From NCBI RefSeq assembly GCF_014192395.1, contig NZ_JACHXW010000016.1:1-64000 (forward strand): 64,000 nt of DNA, in the 5' to 3' direction. This stretch comes from Paenibacillus endophyticus. GTDB taxonomy: Bacteria; Bacillota; Bacilli; Paenibacillales; Paenibacillaceae. Positions 17,094 through 25,816 of this stretch are shown piece after piece (the stretch's first letter is position 1; the number at the start of each line of letters is the position of its first letter). A program made the translations under genes and the position numbers. The notes beneath the pieces are model-generated. The model saw only the letters and a program-made list of their open reading frames with translations. It was not told the DNA's origin and did not search any database.

Positions 17094-18285
17094 GTTTTTC
17101 TACCCCCAAATAGCCCATAATCGCTTCCACGTCCTTGTCTCCGCGGCCTGACAGGCTGACAACGATGACCTTGTCCTTATCGAGAGTCGGAGCAAGCTTG
17201 ATCGTCTGGGCAATCGCGTGAGCCGATTCCAGAGCCGGAATGATACCTTCAGTGCGGGAAAGCAGCTGCAGTGCTTCAAGCGCTTCGGCATCTGTTACCG
17301 GTACGTATTCCGCACGTCCCGAATCCTTCAAATAAGCATGCTCAGGTCCGATTCCGGGATAATCAAGACCCGCAGAAATCGAATGCGCCGGTTGTACTTG
17401 ACCATGCTCATCCTGCAGCACATAACTCATAGAACCCTGGAAAACACCATGACGCCCTTTCGTCATCGTAGCCGCATGCTCGATTGTGTCAACGCCTCTG
17501 CCGGCAGCTTCCACGCCAAGCAGCTTGACGCTGTCATCATTGACAAACGGATAGAAAATGCCCATTGCATTGCTGCCTCCGCCTACCGCCGCAACGACAT
17601 AATCGGGCAACCTTCCCTCATCCGTTAGAATTTGCTTACGCGCCTCATCGCCGATAATGCGTTGGAAATCCCTTACCATCATCGGGTAGGGATGCGGTCC
17701 TGTAACCGAACCTAATATATAATACGTATCATCAACATGGCTGACCCAGTAGCGAAGCGTTTCATTGCAGGCATCCTTCAGCGTTCTCGTGCCGGATAGA
17801 ACAGGAACAACCTCAGAACCAAGCAGCTGCATACGGAATACGTTCAACTGCTGGCGTTTCATATCCTCTTCGCCCATGAACACTTTGCATTCGAGTCCAA
17901 GCAGCGCTGCGATCGTTGCAGATGCGACCCCATGCTGGCCTGCGCCTGTTTCGGCAATAATTTTTGTTTTGCCCATACGTTTTGCGAGCACGCCTTGACC
18001 GATCGTATTGTTGATCTTATGTGCGCCTGTATGGTTCAGGTCCTCGCGCTTTAAGTAAATTTTCGCTCCGCCAAGATGCTCGGACAGACGTTCAGCGTAA
18101 TATAGCGAGGTCGGACGTCCCGAGTATTTATGCAATAAATAATGAACCTCGTCTTTGAATGCCTGATCTTTCGAATAGTGAAGATACGCCTCTTCAAGCT
18201 CAAGCAATGCGTTCATTAACGTCTCTGGCACATATCTGCCGCCAAACTTTCCAAACCGTCCATTCTCATCTGGTACCTGTGTCAT
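17080..18285 (-). CDS. trpB: Tryptophan synthase beta subunit
   Basis: A 401-residue PLP enzyme that condenses indole with serine. The PLP lysine is in LNHTGAHKINN (about residue 90), the phosphate-binding GGGSNAMG loop near residue 235, and AETGAGQHGVA carries the catalytic glutamate. Its ATGA overlaps the trpF stop by four bases, a translational coupling junction. Confidence 0.98.
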   Translation of the reverse strand: MTQVPDENGRFGKFGGRYVPETLMNALLELEEAYLHYSKDQAFKDEVHYLLHKYSGRPTSLYYAERLSEHLGGAKIYLKREDLNHTGAHKINNTIGQGVLAKRMGKTKIIAETGAGQHGVASATIAALLGLECKVFMGEEDMKRQQLNVFRMQLLGSEVVPVLSGTRTLKDACNETLRYWVSHVDDTYYILGSVTGPHPYPMMVRDFQRIIGDEARKQILTDEGRLPDYVVAAVGGGSNAMGIFYPFVNDDSVKLLGVEAAGRGVDTIEHAATMTKGRHGVFQGSMSYVLQDEHGQVQPAHSISAGLDYPGIGPEHAYLKDSGRAEYVPVTDAEALEALQLLSRTEGIIPALESAHAIAQTIKLAPTLDKDKVIVVSLSGRGDKDVEAIMGYLGVEKHESH

Positions 18286-18959
18286 GCTTCCATCACCCTT
18301 CTTACAAATAATCGGATTTTTTCGATATCCTTGCGTCCGTTCGTCTCTACCCCGCTTGATACATCAATCCCGCCGGGAGAATACGCGCCAAGCAATTCCT
18401 GTACATTGCCTTCATGAAGCCCGCCTGCTACATAGAGCGTAATACCAAGCTCACCAGCTGCCTGCTTGTAATCACTGATCGCGTCCCAGTCAAAGGTTTG
18501 TCCGGTACCGCCGCCAGGCGCATCGATCAACACAGCATCTACTGACGCATGATATGGCGAAAGTCTCTCACTGGCGGATTGAGGCACTTGCCCTTCCGAA
18601 GCCTTCTTCATGGAAAATACTTTCCAAACTTGCGCATTCAGCCTCTCGCGGACATCTCGGCAGTATTCTGCCGATTCACTGCCGTGCAGCTGAATGACAT
18701 CTAGCTTTACTTCCGCTTGAATAGCAGCAAGGTGTGCAAAGGCTTCATTTACAAACACGCCAACCGTCAATGGACGCTCGCCGTCAGCAGCTTTCAGCTG
18801 TTTGGCGGCAGCGATTAGCTCAGCTGCCGCAGCGCCCGCAACTTGTCTTTTGCTTGGTGCAAATACGAAGCCGATCTCATGGATCGGCAAGCCGTCCATT
18901 TCCAGAATCGTCTTTGTGTCCATTAATCCGCATATTTTAATACGAGGTGCCGGCTTCAT
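18282..18959 (-). CDS. trpF: Phosphoribosylanthranilate isomerase
   Basis: A 225-residue TIM barrel for the Amadori rearrangement of N-(5'-phosphoribosyl)anthranilate. The KICGLMD start supplies the general-base cysteine; LIDAPGGGTGQTFDW carries the general-acid aspartate and phosphate-binding residues; YVAGGLHEGNV and GIDVSSGVE complete the site. It overlaps both neighbours by four bases (trpC upstream, trpB downstream). Confidence 0.96.
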   Translation of the reverse strand: MKPAPRIKICGLMDTKTILEMDGLPIHEIGFVFAPSKRQVAGAAAAELIAAAKQLKAADGERPLTVGVFVNEAFAHLAAIQAEVKLDVIQLHGSESAEYCRDVRERLNAQVWKVFSMKKASEGQVPQSASERLSPYHASVDAVLIDAPGGGTGQTFDWDAISDYKQAAGELGITLYVAGGLHEGNVQELLGAYSPGGIDVSSGVETNGRKDIEKIRLFVRRVMEA

Positions 18960-19756
18960 CCCGCTTCCACCGCGCCCATTAAGTCTTGTACGGATTGTTT
19001 GACATCCTCATGCCGCATGAAATATTCGCCGATCAGTACGCCGTGAGCGCCGATCCCATACAAATAATCCATATCCGATTTACCCGCAATTCCGCTTTCG
19101 CTAATAACCGTCACGTTCTTAGGCATAAATCCGATCAGCGACTCCGTCGTTTTGAGATCTGTCACGAACGATTTCAAATCACGGTTGTTGATCCCAATTA
19201 ACGTAGCTTTATCCAGCTCCAGCACGCCTTCGAGCTCCTCTTGATTATGAACCTCGACCAGTACGTCAAGACCAATCGATTTCGCCAGATCATGGAACTC
19301 GCCAAGCTCAGCCGGTGTCATGATCGCTGCAATAAGTAGAATCGCATCTGCCCCGATTAGACGCGCTTCGTATATTTGTCGGTAATCAATGGTGAAATCT
19401 TTCCGTAAAAGCGGCAGCTTTACCGTTTGTTTAACCGCTTGTAGAAAAGCGTTCGACCCTTGGAAGTAATCGCGGTCAGTCAATACAGAAATACAGTCCG
19501 CGCCTGCTGATTCATAGGCTGCCGCAAGAGCTGCCGGTTCGAAATCTGCCCGGATTAGTCCTTTGGAAGGCGAAGCCTTCTTTACCTCTGCAATCAGACC
19601 CATGCTCCGTTTGCGTCCCGCAGCTGATACCGCGTGTTCGAAACCACGGCATGGCTCAAGAGCGGCAATCTGCCGTTCGATCTCAGACAGATCAAACCGA
19701 GAAGCGAGGTCTTCCACTTCTATTCGTTTCGTTGCTACAATTTTATCGAGAAACAT
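18956..19756 (-). CDS. trpC: Indole-3-glycerol phosphate synthase
   Basis: A 266-residue TIM-barrel enzyme. Visible signatures are VKKASPSKGLIRADF with a catalytic lysine, LLRKDFTIDYRQIYEAR, LVEVHNQEEL with a catalytic glutamate, and INNRDLKSF and SESGI near the end. The start is the ATG giving MFLDKIVATK, preceded by GGGAGAG; a longer frame runs back into trpD without a ribosome site. The true gene overlaps trpD by 14 bp. Confidence 0.95.
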   Translation of the reverse strand: MFLDKIVATKRIEVEDLASRFDLSEIERQIAALEPCRGFEHAVSAAGRKRSMGLIAEVKKASPSKGLIRADFEPAALAAAYESAGADCISVLTDRDYFQGSNAFLQAVKQTVKLPLLRKDFTIDYRQIYEARLIGADAILLIAAIMTPAELGEFHDLAKSIGLDVLVEVHNQEELEGVLELDKATLIGINNRDLKSFVTDLKTTESLIGFMPKNVTVISESGIAGKSDMDYLYGIGAHGVLIGEYFMRHEDVKQSVQDLMGAVEAG

Positions 19757-20795
19757 GCGCCAACTCTCCCGTCGTTTGAATAAGGCTTTCAAGCTTGCGC
19801 TTTGCCTCTCCTGAATCAATCACTCGTGCCGCTATCGTAACGCCGCTTTGAAGCGAATCTGCCAAGCCGCCCACATAGATGCAAGCGCCAGCGTTCGCCA
19901 GGACGATATCCCTGTACGCGCCCTGCTGCTCACCAGCGAATATCGCATGAATAAGTGCTGCGTTCACTTCCGGCTCGCCGCCCATCACCTCTGCAATCGG
20001 CCACCTTGTCAGGCCCAGCTCTTCCGGCGTGATATCGAACGTTCTCACCTTGCCATCCAGCAGCTCCGAGATTTGCGTCGGTGCGGAGATACTGATCTCG
20101 TCCAAACCATCGTGGCTGCTCACAACCATCGCCCGCTTCAAGCCTAGCTCACCGAGCACCTCGGCTACCGTAGAAGTGCGAGCTCGGTCGTAGAGGCCCA
20201 GAAGCTGCCTGTCTGCGCCTGCCGGGTTCGTAAGAGGACCCAGCATGTTGAAAATCGTCCGTATGCCCAGCTCTTTACGTGGAACTGATGCATGGCGCAG
20301 AGACGGATGGTATAACTGAGCGAACATAAAGCAAATACCGATATCATTCAAGCATTGTGCTGCTTGCTCAGGCGTAATTGTAATCTGGACGCCAAGCGCT
20401 TCCAATACGTCCGCGCTTCCCGTCTTGCCTGACATCGCACGGTTGCCATGCTTGGCAACGCGGATTCCAGCCGCTGCAGCTATGATGGACGATGCTGTCG
20501 AAATGTTAAATTTATGGATGCCTGAACCGCCTGTGCCGCAAGTATCGAGCAAGCCCTCTTGCTCGGTTAGGAGGTGGCTCGAATGCGCGCGCATCGCTTC
20601 TGCGAATCCCGTTATTTCGTCCTTCGTTTCGCCCTTCATCCTCATTGCCGTTACAACGCCAGCGATTTGCGCATCGGTAGCTTCGCCGTTCATGATAATA
20701 TTCATAACCGCGTTTGCCTGCTCACGCGTTAGGCTGTTTCCATTAATCAATTGGCTTAGAGCTGATTGCATCGTAATGGCTTCGGTTGCCTGCAT
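19743..20795 (-). CDS. trpD: Anthranilate phosphoribosyltransferase
   Basis: A 350-residue enzyme transferring phosphoribose from PRPP to anthranilate. The PRPP-binding CGTGGSG loop is near residue 85, with KHGNRAMSGKTGSADVLEAL and GPLTNPAG downstream. The start codon overlaps the trpE stop (TAATG), so ribosomes can re-initiate directly. GGAGAGGGG lies 11 bases upstream; another ATG eight codons in is a less likely start. Confidence 0.96.
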   Translation of the reverse strand: MQATEAITMQSALSQLINGNSLTREQANAVMNIIMNGEATDAQIAGVVTAMRMKGETKDEITGFAEAMRAHSSHLLTEQEGLLDTCGTGGSGIHKFNISTASSIIAAAAGIRVAKHGNRAMSGKTGSADVLEALGVQITITPEQAAQCLNDIGICFMFAQLYHPSLRHASVPRKELGIRTIFNMLGPLTNPAGADRQLLGLYDRARTSTVAEVLGELGLKRAMVVSSHDGLDEISISAPTQISELLDGKVRTFDITPEELGLTRWPIAEVMGGEPEVNAALIHAIFAGEQQGAYRDIVLANAGACIYVGGLADSLQSGVTIAARVIDSGEAKRKLESLIQTTGELAHVSR

Positions 20796-22366
20796 TATTG
20801 ACCAAGCCCCTCTCCAGCCTTAACATAATAGTCCGAATTAATGGAGTTGTAGCTATCCTGCTGGCTCTTCGGCTGGGCAAAAATCGCTTCTGCCGTTCGA
20901 ATTGCCTTCAGCATGCCTTTTGCTTTATTCACGGTTTCCATATACTCGCTCTCGGGAACCGAATCCCATACGATGCCGGCACCAGCCTGCACGTATGCTT
21001 TGCCGTGTTTGAAAATAATGGTGCGAATGGTGATGCAAGTGTCCATTGAGCCGCCAAAGCCCAAATAGCCAATGGCGCCTGCATAAGCACCGCGTGCCTC
21101 GTTCTCCAGCTCCGCTATAATTTCCATCGCTCTCAGCTTAGGCGCGCCCGATACGGTACCCGCAGGCAAGCAGGAAACGAATGCATCGAAGAAGTCCTTG
21201 TCCTTGTGCAGCTTGCCGGAAACATTGGAAACGATGTGCATCACGTGGGAATACCGTTCGATTTCCATAAATGAATCGCATTTCACTGTTCCGAATTCAG
21301 ATACCCGCCCGATGTCGTTACGGCCTAGGTCCACCAGCATCAAATGCTCCGCCCGCTCCTTCTCGTCAGCCAGCAGCTCAAGCTCGAGTGCCTTATCCTC
21401 TTCTGGCGTCCTTCCGCGAGGTCTCGTACCCGCGATTGGTCTCGTCTCAACACGGTCACCGTTAACCTTGACAAGCGCCTCCGGCGACGTACCGACGATA
21501 ACCTCTTCGCCCATTTTCAAATAATACATATACGGGGAAGGGTTCATCGTGCGAAGAACTCGGTACACATGCAAAGGGTCGATGTCCGTATCAATATTAA
21601 AACGCTGCGATAATACGACTTGGAAAATATCGCCTGCGCGAATATATTGCTTCGCCTGTTCTATATTCGCAATAAATTGCTCTTTCGTCACATTCGACTG
21701 GATGTCGCCCAGCTCGTAGTCAGCGGCGATGGAGCTGCCGGTCGTGACGGGAATCGTTACGGGCTGCCGCAGCCTTTCGATCGTTGCCTCAATCTTCGCA
21801 ATCGCTGCTTCGTAGCTTTTCGCGATTTCAGCATCCGTTGATCCGTCTGCAATATGTACGTTGCCGACGATTTGCAGCTGCTGCTTGAAATGATCAAATA
21901 CGATAACCTGGTCACAGAACATGAACTGCATGTCATTCATATTGAGATCATCAATTCGGTGTGCCGGAAGTTTCTCGTAATATTGCAGCAAATCATATCC
22001 GAAAAAACCAATTGCCCCACCGGTGAACGGCGGCAGCTCCGGAAGCGAGGGACTGCGGAAGGAGCGCAAATGAGCCTTCAGCAGCTCGATTGGCTTATCG
22101 CTCAGCACATGCTTCTCGCCGCCGCGCTCGAGTACCATCTCACCGTTCTTGCCATACAGCATCATGAACGGATCCGTTCCGATGAACGAATGTCTCGCCC
22201 ATTTCGCGCCGCCTTCTATGCTCTCTAGAAGAAAAGCATGATCCTCTTTCGCAAAATGCTGAAACAGCCGAATTGGCGTTTCCGTATCCGCCATCATGTA
22301 GCGAACGATAGGAATTAAGTTGTATTGACTGGCAAGGCGGGTAACGTGCTGCAGCTCATTTGTCAT
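20795..22366 (-). CDS. trpE: Anthranilate synthase component I
   Basis: A 523-residue chorismate-utilising enzyme forming anthranilate. The N-terminal part has the LLES and NPSPYMYYL segments associated with tryptophan feedback binding; the carboxyl catalytic part shows PIAGTRPRG, DLGRNDIGRVSEFG and GAPKLRAMEII. No glutamine amidotransferase gene (trpG) is in the operon; in Bacillus it is supplied by pabA in the folate operon. ATG follows GGGAGGATGTTTCTTAA. Expression is controlled by the upstream TRAP leader. Confidence 0.97.
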   Translation of the reverse strand: MTNELQHVTRLASQYNLIPIVRYMMADTETPIRLFQHFAKEDHAFLLESIEGGAKWARHSFIGTDPFMMLYGKNGEMVLERGGEKHVLSDKPIELLKAHLRSFRSPSLPELPPFTGGAIGFFGYDLLQYYEKLPAHRIDDLNMNDMQFMFCDQVIVFDHFKQQLQIVGNVHIADGSTDAEIAKSYEAAIAKIEATIERLRQPVTIPVTTGSSIAADYELGDIQSNVTKEQFIANIEQAKQYIRAGDIFQVVLSQRFNIDTDIDPLHVYRVLRTMNPSPYMYYLKMGEEVIVGTSPEALVKVNGDRVETRPIAGTRPRGRTPEEDKALELELLADEKERAEHLMLVDLGRNDIGRVSEFGTVKCDSFMEIERYSHVMHIVSNVSGKLHKDKDFFDAFVSCLPAGTVSGAPKLRAMEIIAELENEARGAYAGAIGYLGFGGSMDTCITIRTIIFKHGKAYVQAGAGIVWDSVPESEYMETVNKAKGMLKAIRTAEAIFAQPKSQQDSYNSINSDYYVKAGEGLGQ

Positions 22367-22421
22367 TTAAGAAACATCCTCCCTTTGTAACTTTGCGATC
22401 AAAATATCTATTAATGCGTAC

Positions 22422-22448
22422 AAAAAAAGCTCCTGCCAGAGCAGGAGC
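22422..22448 (-). terminator. trp attenuator terminator
   Basis: GCUCCUGC, loop UCUG, GCAGGAGC and seven U on the minus strand, between the trp promoter and trpE. Its 5' arm and loop (CUGCUCUG, 22437-22444) are exactly complementary to CAGAGCAG inside the triplet-repeat region (22641-22648), giving a mutually exclusive antiterminator. Confidence 0.85.
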
Positions 22449-22591
22449 GTTGGTTTAGATGATGACGGAAGTGTGTAAGCGGAAAAGACACAGCTGTGGA
22501 TAGGCTGAAACAGCACTTTTACAACCGGATGCGCGCATGCGCAATCGATCGTTCAGCTCTTTCATTCGTTCCCATATCACTTCGTGCTTCA

Positions 22592-22656
22592 CTCTGCTAC
22601 TCTCAACTAGTCTCGACTCATCTCAACTCAGCTCTTAAAACTGCTCTGCTACTCTC
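22592..22656 (-). promoter_or_regulatory. TRAP-binding site of the trp leader
   Basis: The leader RNA holds twelve GAG or UAG triplets. Three come first, then a nine-base gap, then nine triplets in a row, each separated by exactly two bases. This is the signature of a binding site for the tryptophan-activated RNA-binding protein MtrB, whose gene lies about 10 kb away. Bound TRAP would occupy the antiterminator strand and let the attenuator form. Confidence 0.92.
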
Positions 22657-22669
22657 ACTTACGTTACTA

Positions 22670-22699
22670 AATATACAACAACGAACAGCTGTGCGTCAA
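22670..22699 (-). promoter_or_regulatory. trp operon promoter
   Basis: TTGACG, 18 bp, TATATT on the minus strand. The start site would fall just before the TRAP triplets, so the trp genes can be transcribed separately from aroFBH. Confidence 0.75.
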
Positions 22700-22735
22700 C
22701 AAAGGGATTTCTTGCAATTATGAGCATTAGTAATA

Positions 22736-23104
22736 TTAGGCCTTGGATAGATCAGGACGCAATGCCTGCGCTCCGTTTAAATAGACATGGCGAATTTCAG
22801 CCTGCGTTTTATCTGTATTGATCAAAACCATCAGGCGAATGCAGCGCTCCAAGCTTCCTTTAACCGGAACCTCAAGCGCGCACATAAGCGGGACAAGCTC
22901 CCAGCCTTTCATCTGACGGATCGCTCTTGCAGGAAAAGTCTCGTCCAGATCATTCGTAACCGTCACGAACACGCTGCAAATGTCATCAGGCACGATTTCA
23001 TTATCGGCAACAATCCCGTTCAACATCTCGATTGTCGCATTTAGAATGGGCTGCTCCTCGTTCGCATCAACGGTAATTGCACCACGAATTCCTCTTACGC
23101 TCAT
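22736..23104 (-). CDS. aroH: Chorismate mutase (AroH type)
   Basis: A 122-residue monofunctional chorismate mutase making prephenate. It begins SVRGIRGAITVD, the conserved start of the trimeric AroH family, with Arg7-equivalent and later DLDETFPARAIR and VPVKGSLERCIR segments that hold the active-site arginines. The real start is the ATG that overlaps the aroB stop (TAATG), behind GGAGG. It closes the aroF-aroB-aroH set directly upstream of the trp leader. Confidence 0.94.
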   Translation of the reverse strand: MSVRGIRGAITVDANEEQPILNATIEMLNGIVADNEIVPDDICSVFVTVTNDLDETFPARAIRQMKGWELVPLMCALEVPVKGSLERCIRLMVLINTDKTQAEIRHVYLNGAQALRPDLSKA

Positions 23105-24204
23105 TACGGCTGCACCTCCAGCTTTAATTGCTCTACAATTTCGCGTACCCATTGCACAGGCACATCCGATTTGATCTCGACCTTGCCGATTTCGGTTGGC
23201 ACGACGAACACCATCGTTCCCTCTGAAAACTTTTTGTCATGCATCATGGCATCCATGATTTTGTCGACGTCGAAATGATCGGGCAGACGTACGGGGAGAC
23301 CTGATTTAGCAAGCACACGCTTGGTTACGGTATACACGTCCTCAGGAGCCCCGTAACGCAGTCCTAGCCTTGCGGAACCAACCATGCCAATGGAAATCGC
23401 TTCGCCGTGAAGCAGCTCGCCATAACCGGCAACCGCTTCTAACGCATGTCCAATCGTATGGCCTAGGTTCAATATTGCACGCAAATCGTTCTCGCGTTCA
23501 TCCTTTGATACCACTGCCGCTTTCACGCTGCAGCCTTTGTACAAGGCATATCCAAGCGCTTCCGCATCAAGAGCAAGCAGCTTCTCCGCATTCTCCTCGC
23601 ACCAAGCCGCGAACTCTGCATCCCAGATCAGTCCATGCTTCACAACCTCGGACAACCCCGCGCTTACCTCTCTCGGAGGAAGCGTTTGGAGCGTATTCAG
23701 ATCGTACAGCACCAGCTCCGGCTGATGGAATGCGCCTATAATATTTTTGGCAAGCGGATGATTAACCGCCACTTTGCCGCCTACGCTGCTGTCATGCGCA
23801 AGAATGGTCGTAGGAACCTGTACGAATTTAATGCCGCGCATATAGGATGCGGCTACAAAACCCGCCAAGTCACCGACAACGCCGCCGCCCAGTGCGACGA
23901 TTGCAGATTTGCGATCAAGTCCGCATTCCAGCGCCTTCGTGACGAGAGACTCCAGCATCGACAGCGATTTGGAGCTTTCACCTGATGGCACGATAACGCT
24001 GGCTGTCTGAAAACCCGCTTCCGCCAGCTCTGATTCAAATGATTCCAGATGATATTCGGCTACCCGGCTATCCGTAATAATGAGCAGCGGGGATTTCTTG
24101 CTGATACCATGCTTTATGAAATAGGTGGAAGCCTCTTTCAGAAGGCCTTCGCCAATATAGATCGGATAAGAGCGTTCACCAAGGTCGACCGTTAGCTCGC
24201 GCAT
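23104..24204 (-). CDS. aroB: 3-Dehydroquinate synthase
   Basis: A 366-residue NAD- and metal-dependent enzyme, second step of the shikimate pathway. GGGVVGDLAGFVA is the NAD/phosphate-binding signature (about residue 105); RAILNLGHTIGHALE holds zinc-binding histidines, and LLHGEAISIGM the other. Length is typical. It begins one base after the chorismate synthase stop and overlaps aroH by a single base. Confidence 0.97.
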   Translation of the reverse strand: MRELTVDLGERSYPIYIGEGLLKEASTYFIKHGISKKSPLLIITDSRVAEYHLESFESELAEAGFQTASVIVPSGESSKSLSMLESLVTKALECGLDRKSAIVALGGGVVGDLAGFVAASYMRGIKFVQVPTTILAHDSSVGGKVAVNHPLAKNIIGAFHQPELVLYDLNTLQTLPPREVSAGLSEVVKHGLIWDAEFAAWCEENAEKLLALDAEALGYALYKGCSVKAAVVSKDERENDLRAILNLGHTIGHALEAVAGYGELLHGEAISIGMVGSARLGLRYGAPEDVYTVTKRVLAKSGLPVRLPDHFDVDKIMDAMMHDKKFSEGTMVFVVPTEIGKVEIKSDVPVQWVREIVEQLKLEVQP

Positions 24205-24205
24205 A

Positions 24206-25375
24206 TTAGTACCGACCCAGCTGATCCAAATAATTGTTTAGGTTCGTGCGGATTTCCTCAATGGAATCCCCTCCGAACTTCTCAAGGAACGCTTTTGCCA
24301 CTTCCCAAGCGACGACATGCTCCATCACTACGCTTGCCGCAGGCACGGCGCAGCTGTCTGAGCGCTCAACCTGAGCTGTAAACGGCTCTTTTGTATCGAT
24401 ATCCACGCTTCGAAGAGGCTTGTACAGCGTCGGAATAGGCTTCATCACGCCTCGCACAACGATTTGCTCGCCGTTAGTCATGCCGCCTTCGAACCCGCCA
24501 AGGCGGTTCGATGCACGGTGGTAGCCCCGCTCTGCTTCATACATGATTTCGTCATGGACCTGTGATCCGCGAAGCTTCGCTGCTTCAAAGCCAATGCCGA
24601 TTTCGCAGCCTTTGAACGCGTTAATGGATACGACCGCCTGCGCAATTCGTCCATCCAGCTTGCGGTCCCACTGCACATGGCTTCCAAGGCCGATAGGCAC
24701 GCCTTCGATGATGCATTCCACGATTCCGCCGATGGAATCGCCTTCTGCTTTGATCTGGTCGATGTAATCGGTCATTTTCTGTTCTGTTTCCTTATCTACC
24801 ACACGAACAGATGATTCCTCCGTCAATCGAATCAGCTCATCAACAGGAAGCTGGTTCGCAGGAGCTTCAATTTCACCGATACGGATAACTTGTCCGGCTA
24901 CTTTAATGCCGAATTCCGCTAGGAATTGGCGTGCAACCGCTCCGACTGCTACTCGTGCAGCCGTTTCTCTTGCACTGGAGCGTTCCAGTACGTTGCGAAG
25001 ATCCTTCAGGTCATATTTCAAGCCGCCGTTCAAATCCGCATGTCCTGGACGCGGACGGTTAACGCGGCGCTTCTCTTCGTCGCCGCCTTCAATCGGCTCA
25101 ATATTCATAACGGAAGTCCAATGCTTCCAGTCGTTGTTCGCAACGATTAGAGCTACGGGCGCTCCTGTCGTTCTGCCGTGACGCACGCCGCCGACAATAT
25201 TAGCTGTATCCTTCTCGATTTGCATCCTGCGCCCGCGGCCATGGCCCTTCTGACGACGGTGCAATTGAAAATTAAGCTCCTCGAAATCAATCGTTAAATT
25301 GCTGGGCAATCCTTCGATAATCGCTGTTAGTTGGGGACCATGTGTCTCCCCCGCTGTCAAATACCTTAAACTCAA
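24206..25375 (-). CDS. aroF: Chorismate synthase
   Basis: A 389-residue FMN-dependent lyase, last step of the shikimate pathway (aroC in E. coli naming, aroF in Bacillus). It shows RYLTAGETHGP at the start, RRQKGHGRGRRMQIE, RPGHADLNGGLKYD and SSARETAARVAVGAVA. The start is best taken as TTG, eight bases after AAGGAGG; the upstream ATG would overlap the ribosome site. A sigma-A promoter and the preceding terminator mark the beginning of the aromatic transcription unit. Confidence 0.96.
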   Translation of the reverse strand: MSLRYLTAGETHGPQLTAIIEGLPSNLTIDFEELNFQLHRRQKGHGRGRRMQIEKDTANIVGGVRHGRTTGAPVALIVANNDWKHWTSVMNIEPIEGGDEEKRRVNRPRPGHADLNGGLKYDLKDLRNVLERSSARETAARVAVGAVARQFLAEFGIKVAGQVIRIGEIEAPANQLPVDELIRLTEESSVRVVDKETEQKMTDYIDQIKAEGDSIGGIVECIIEGVPIGLGSHVQWDRKLDGRIAQAVVSINAFKGCEIGIGFEAAKLRGSQVHDEIMYEAERGYHRASNRLGGFEGGMTNGEQIVVRGVMKPIPTLYKPLRSVDIDTKEPFTAQVERSDSCAVPAASVVMEHVVAWEVAKAFLEKFGGDSIEEIRTNLNNYLDQLGRY

Positions 25376-25444
25376 CCAAAGCTCCTCCTTCAAAGCAAGC
25401 CTGTAAGCGCCTGCTATGCTTTACTGCACTAAACATCTTTGCTC

Positions 25445-25473
25445 ATTATAGTACAGCGCTTCCGGTTTGACAA
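25445..25473 (-). promoter_or_regulatory. Promoter of the aroF-aroB-aroH unit
   Basis: TTGTCA, 17 bp, TATAAT on the minus strand, about 70 bp before the chorismate synthase start. Confidence 0.8.
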
Positions 25474-25507
25474 GAATTCGAACGCCGGAAATACGGGTGT
25501 TTCTAGA

Positions 25508-25557
25508 TAAAAAGAAGCTGGCGAACATGTCCTTAAAAGAAGACATGTTCGCCAGCC
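25508..25557 (-). terminator. Terminator upstream of aroF
   Basis: Perfect 15-bp stem GCUGGCGAACAUGUC with its complement and a ten-base loop, followed by UUCUUUUU. It separates the small gene and cheR side from the aromatic unit. Confidence 0.85.
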
Positions 25558-25575
25558 TCGAGTGAAACTTGCTTA

Positions 25576-25743
25576 TTAGCTGTTGACCGTTTTTTTATCA
25601 AGCAGCGGCATTCCATCCTTCATAAGCAGCGGGTCATTTACGAGCCTTGTCATCTGACCGCTGTCTACTCCGATAATTTGCGCGCATTCTTGAATGGAGA
25701 TAAAACCACGCCTATAAGCGGCTATAACCTTGCGTTTGTCCAT
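25576..25743 (-). CDS. Small hypothetical protein with helix-turn-helix-like sequence
   Basis: A 55-residue protein starting MDKRKVIAAYRRG. The middle (ISIQECAQIIGVDSGQMTRLV) looks like a short helix-turn-helix, which is an impression from spacing and hydrophobic pattern only. ATG lies eight bases after GGAGG; a nearer upstream ATG would touch the ribosome site. It follows cheR on the same strand after 73 bp and ends before a strong terminator. No named family is recognised. Confidence 0.65.
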   Translation of the reverse strand: MDKRKVIAAYRRGFISIQECAQIIGVDSGQMTRLVNDPLLMKDGMPLLDKKTVNS

Positions 25744-25816
25744 CGATTGCTTCATCCTCCAAGTCATCTACCTAATGCTTAGTATAGGAGAAGTTGGAAA
25801 ACGGTATACATGAAGG

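Noticed and set aside
25373..25393. ATG start for chorismate synthase six codons upstream of the TTG
   Set aside because: That ATG overlaps the AAGGAGG ribosome site; the TTG has correct spacing and gives the family-typical start.
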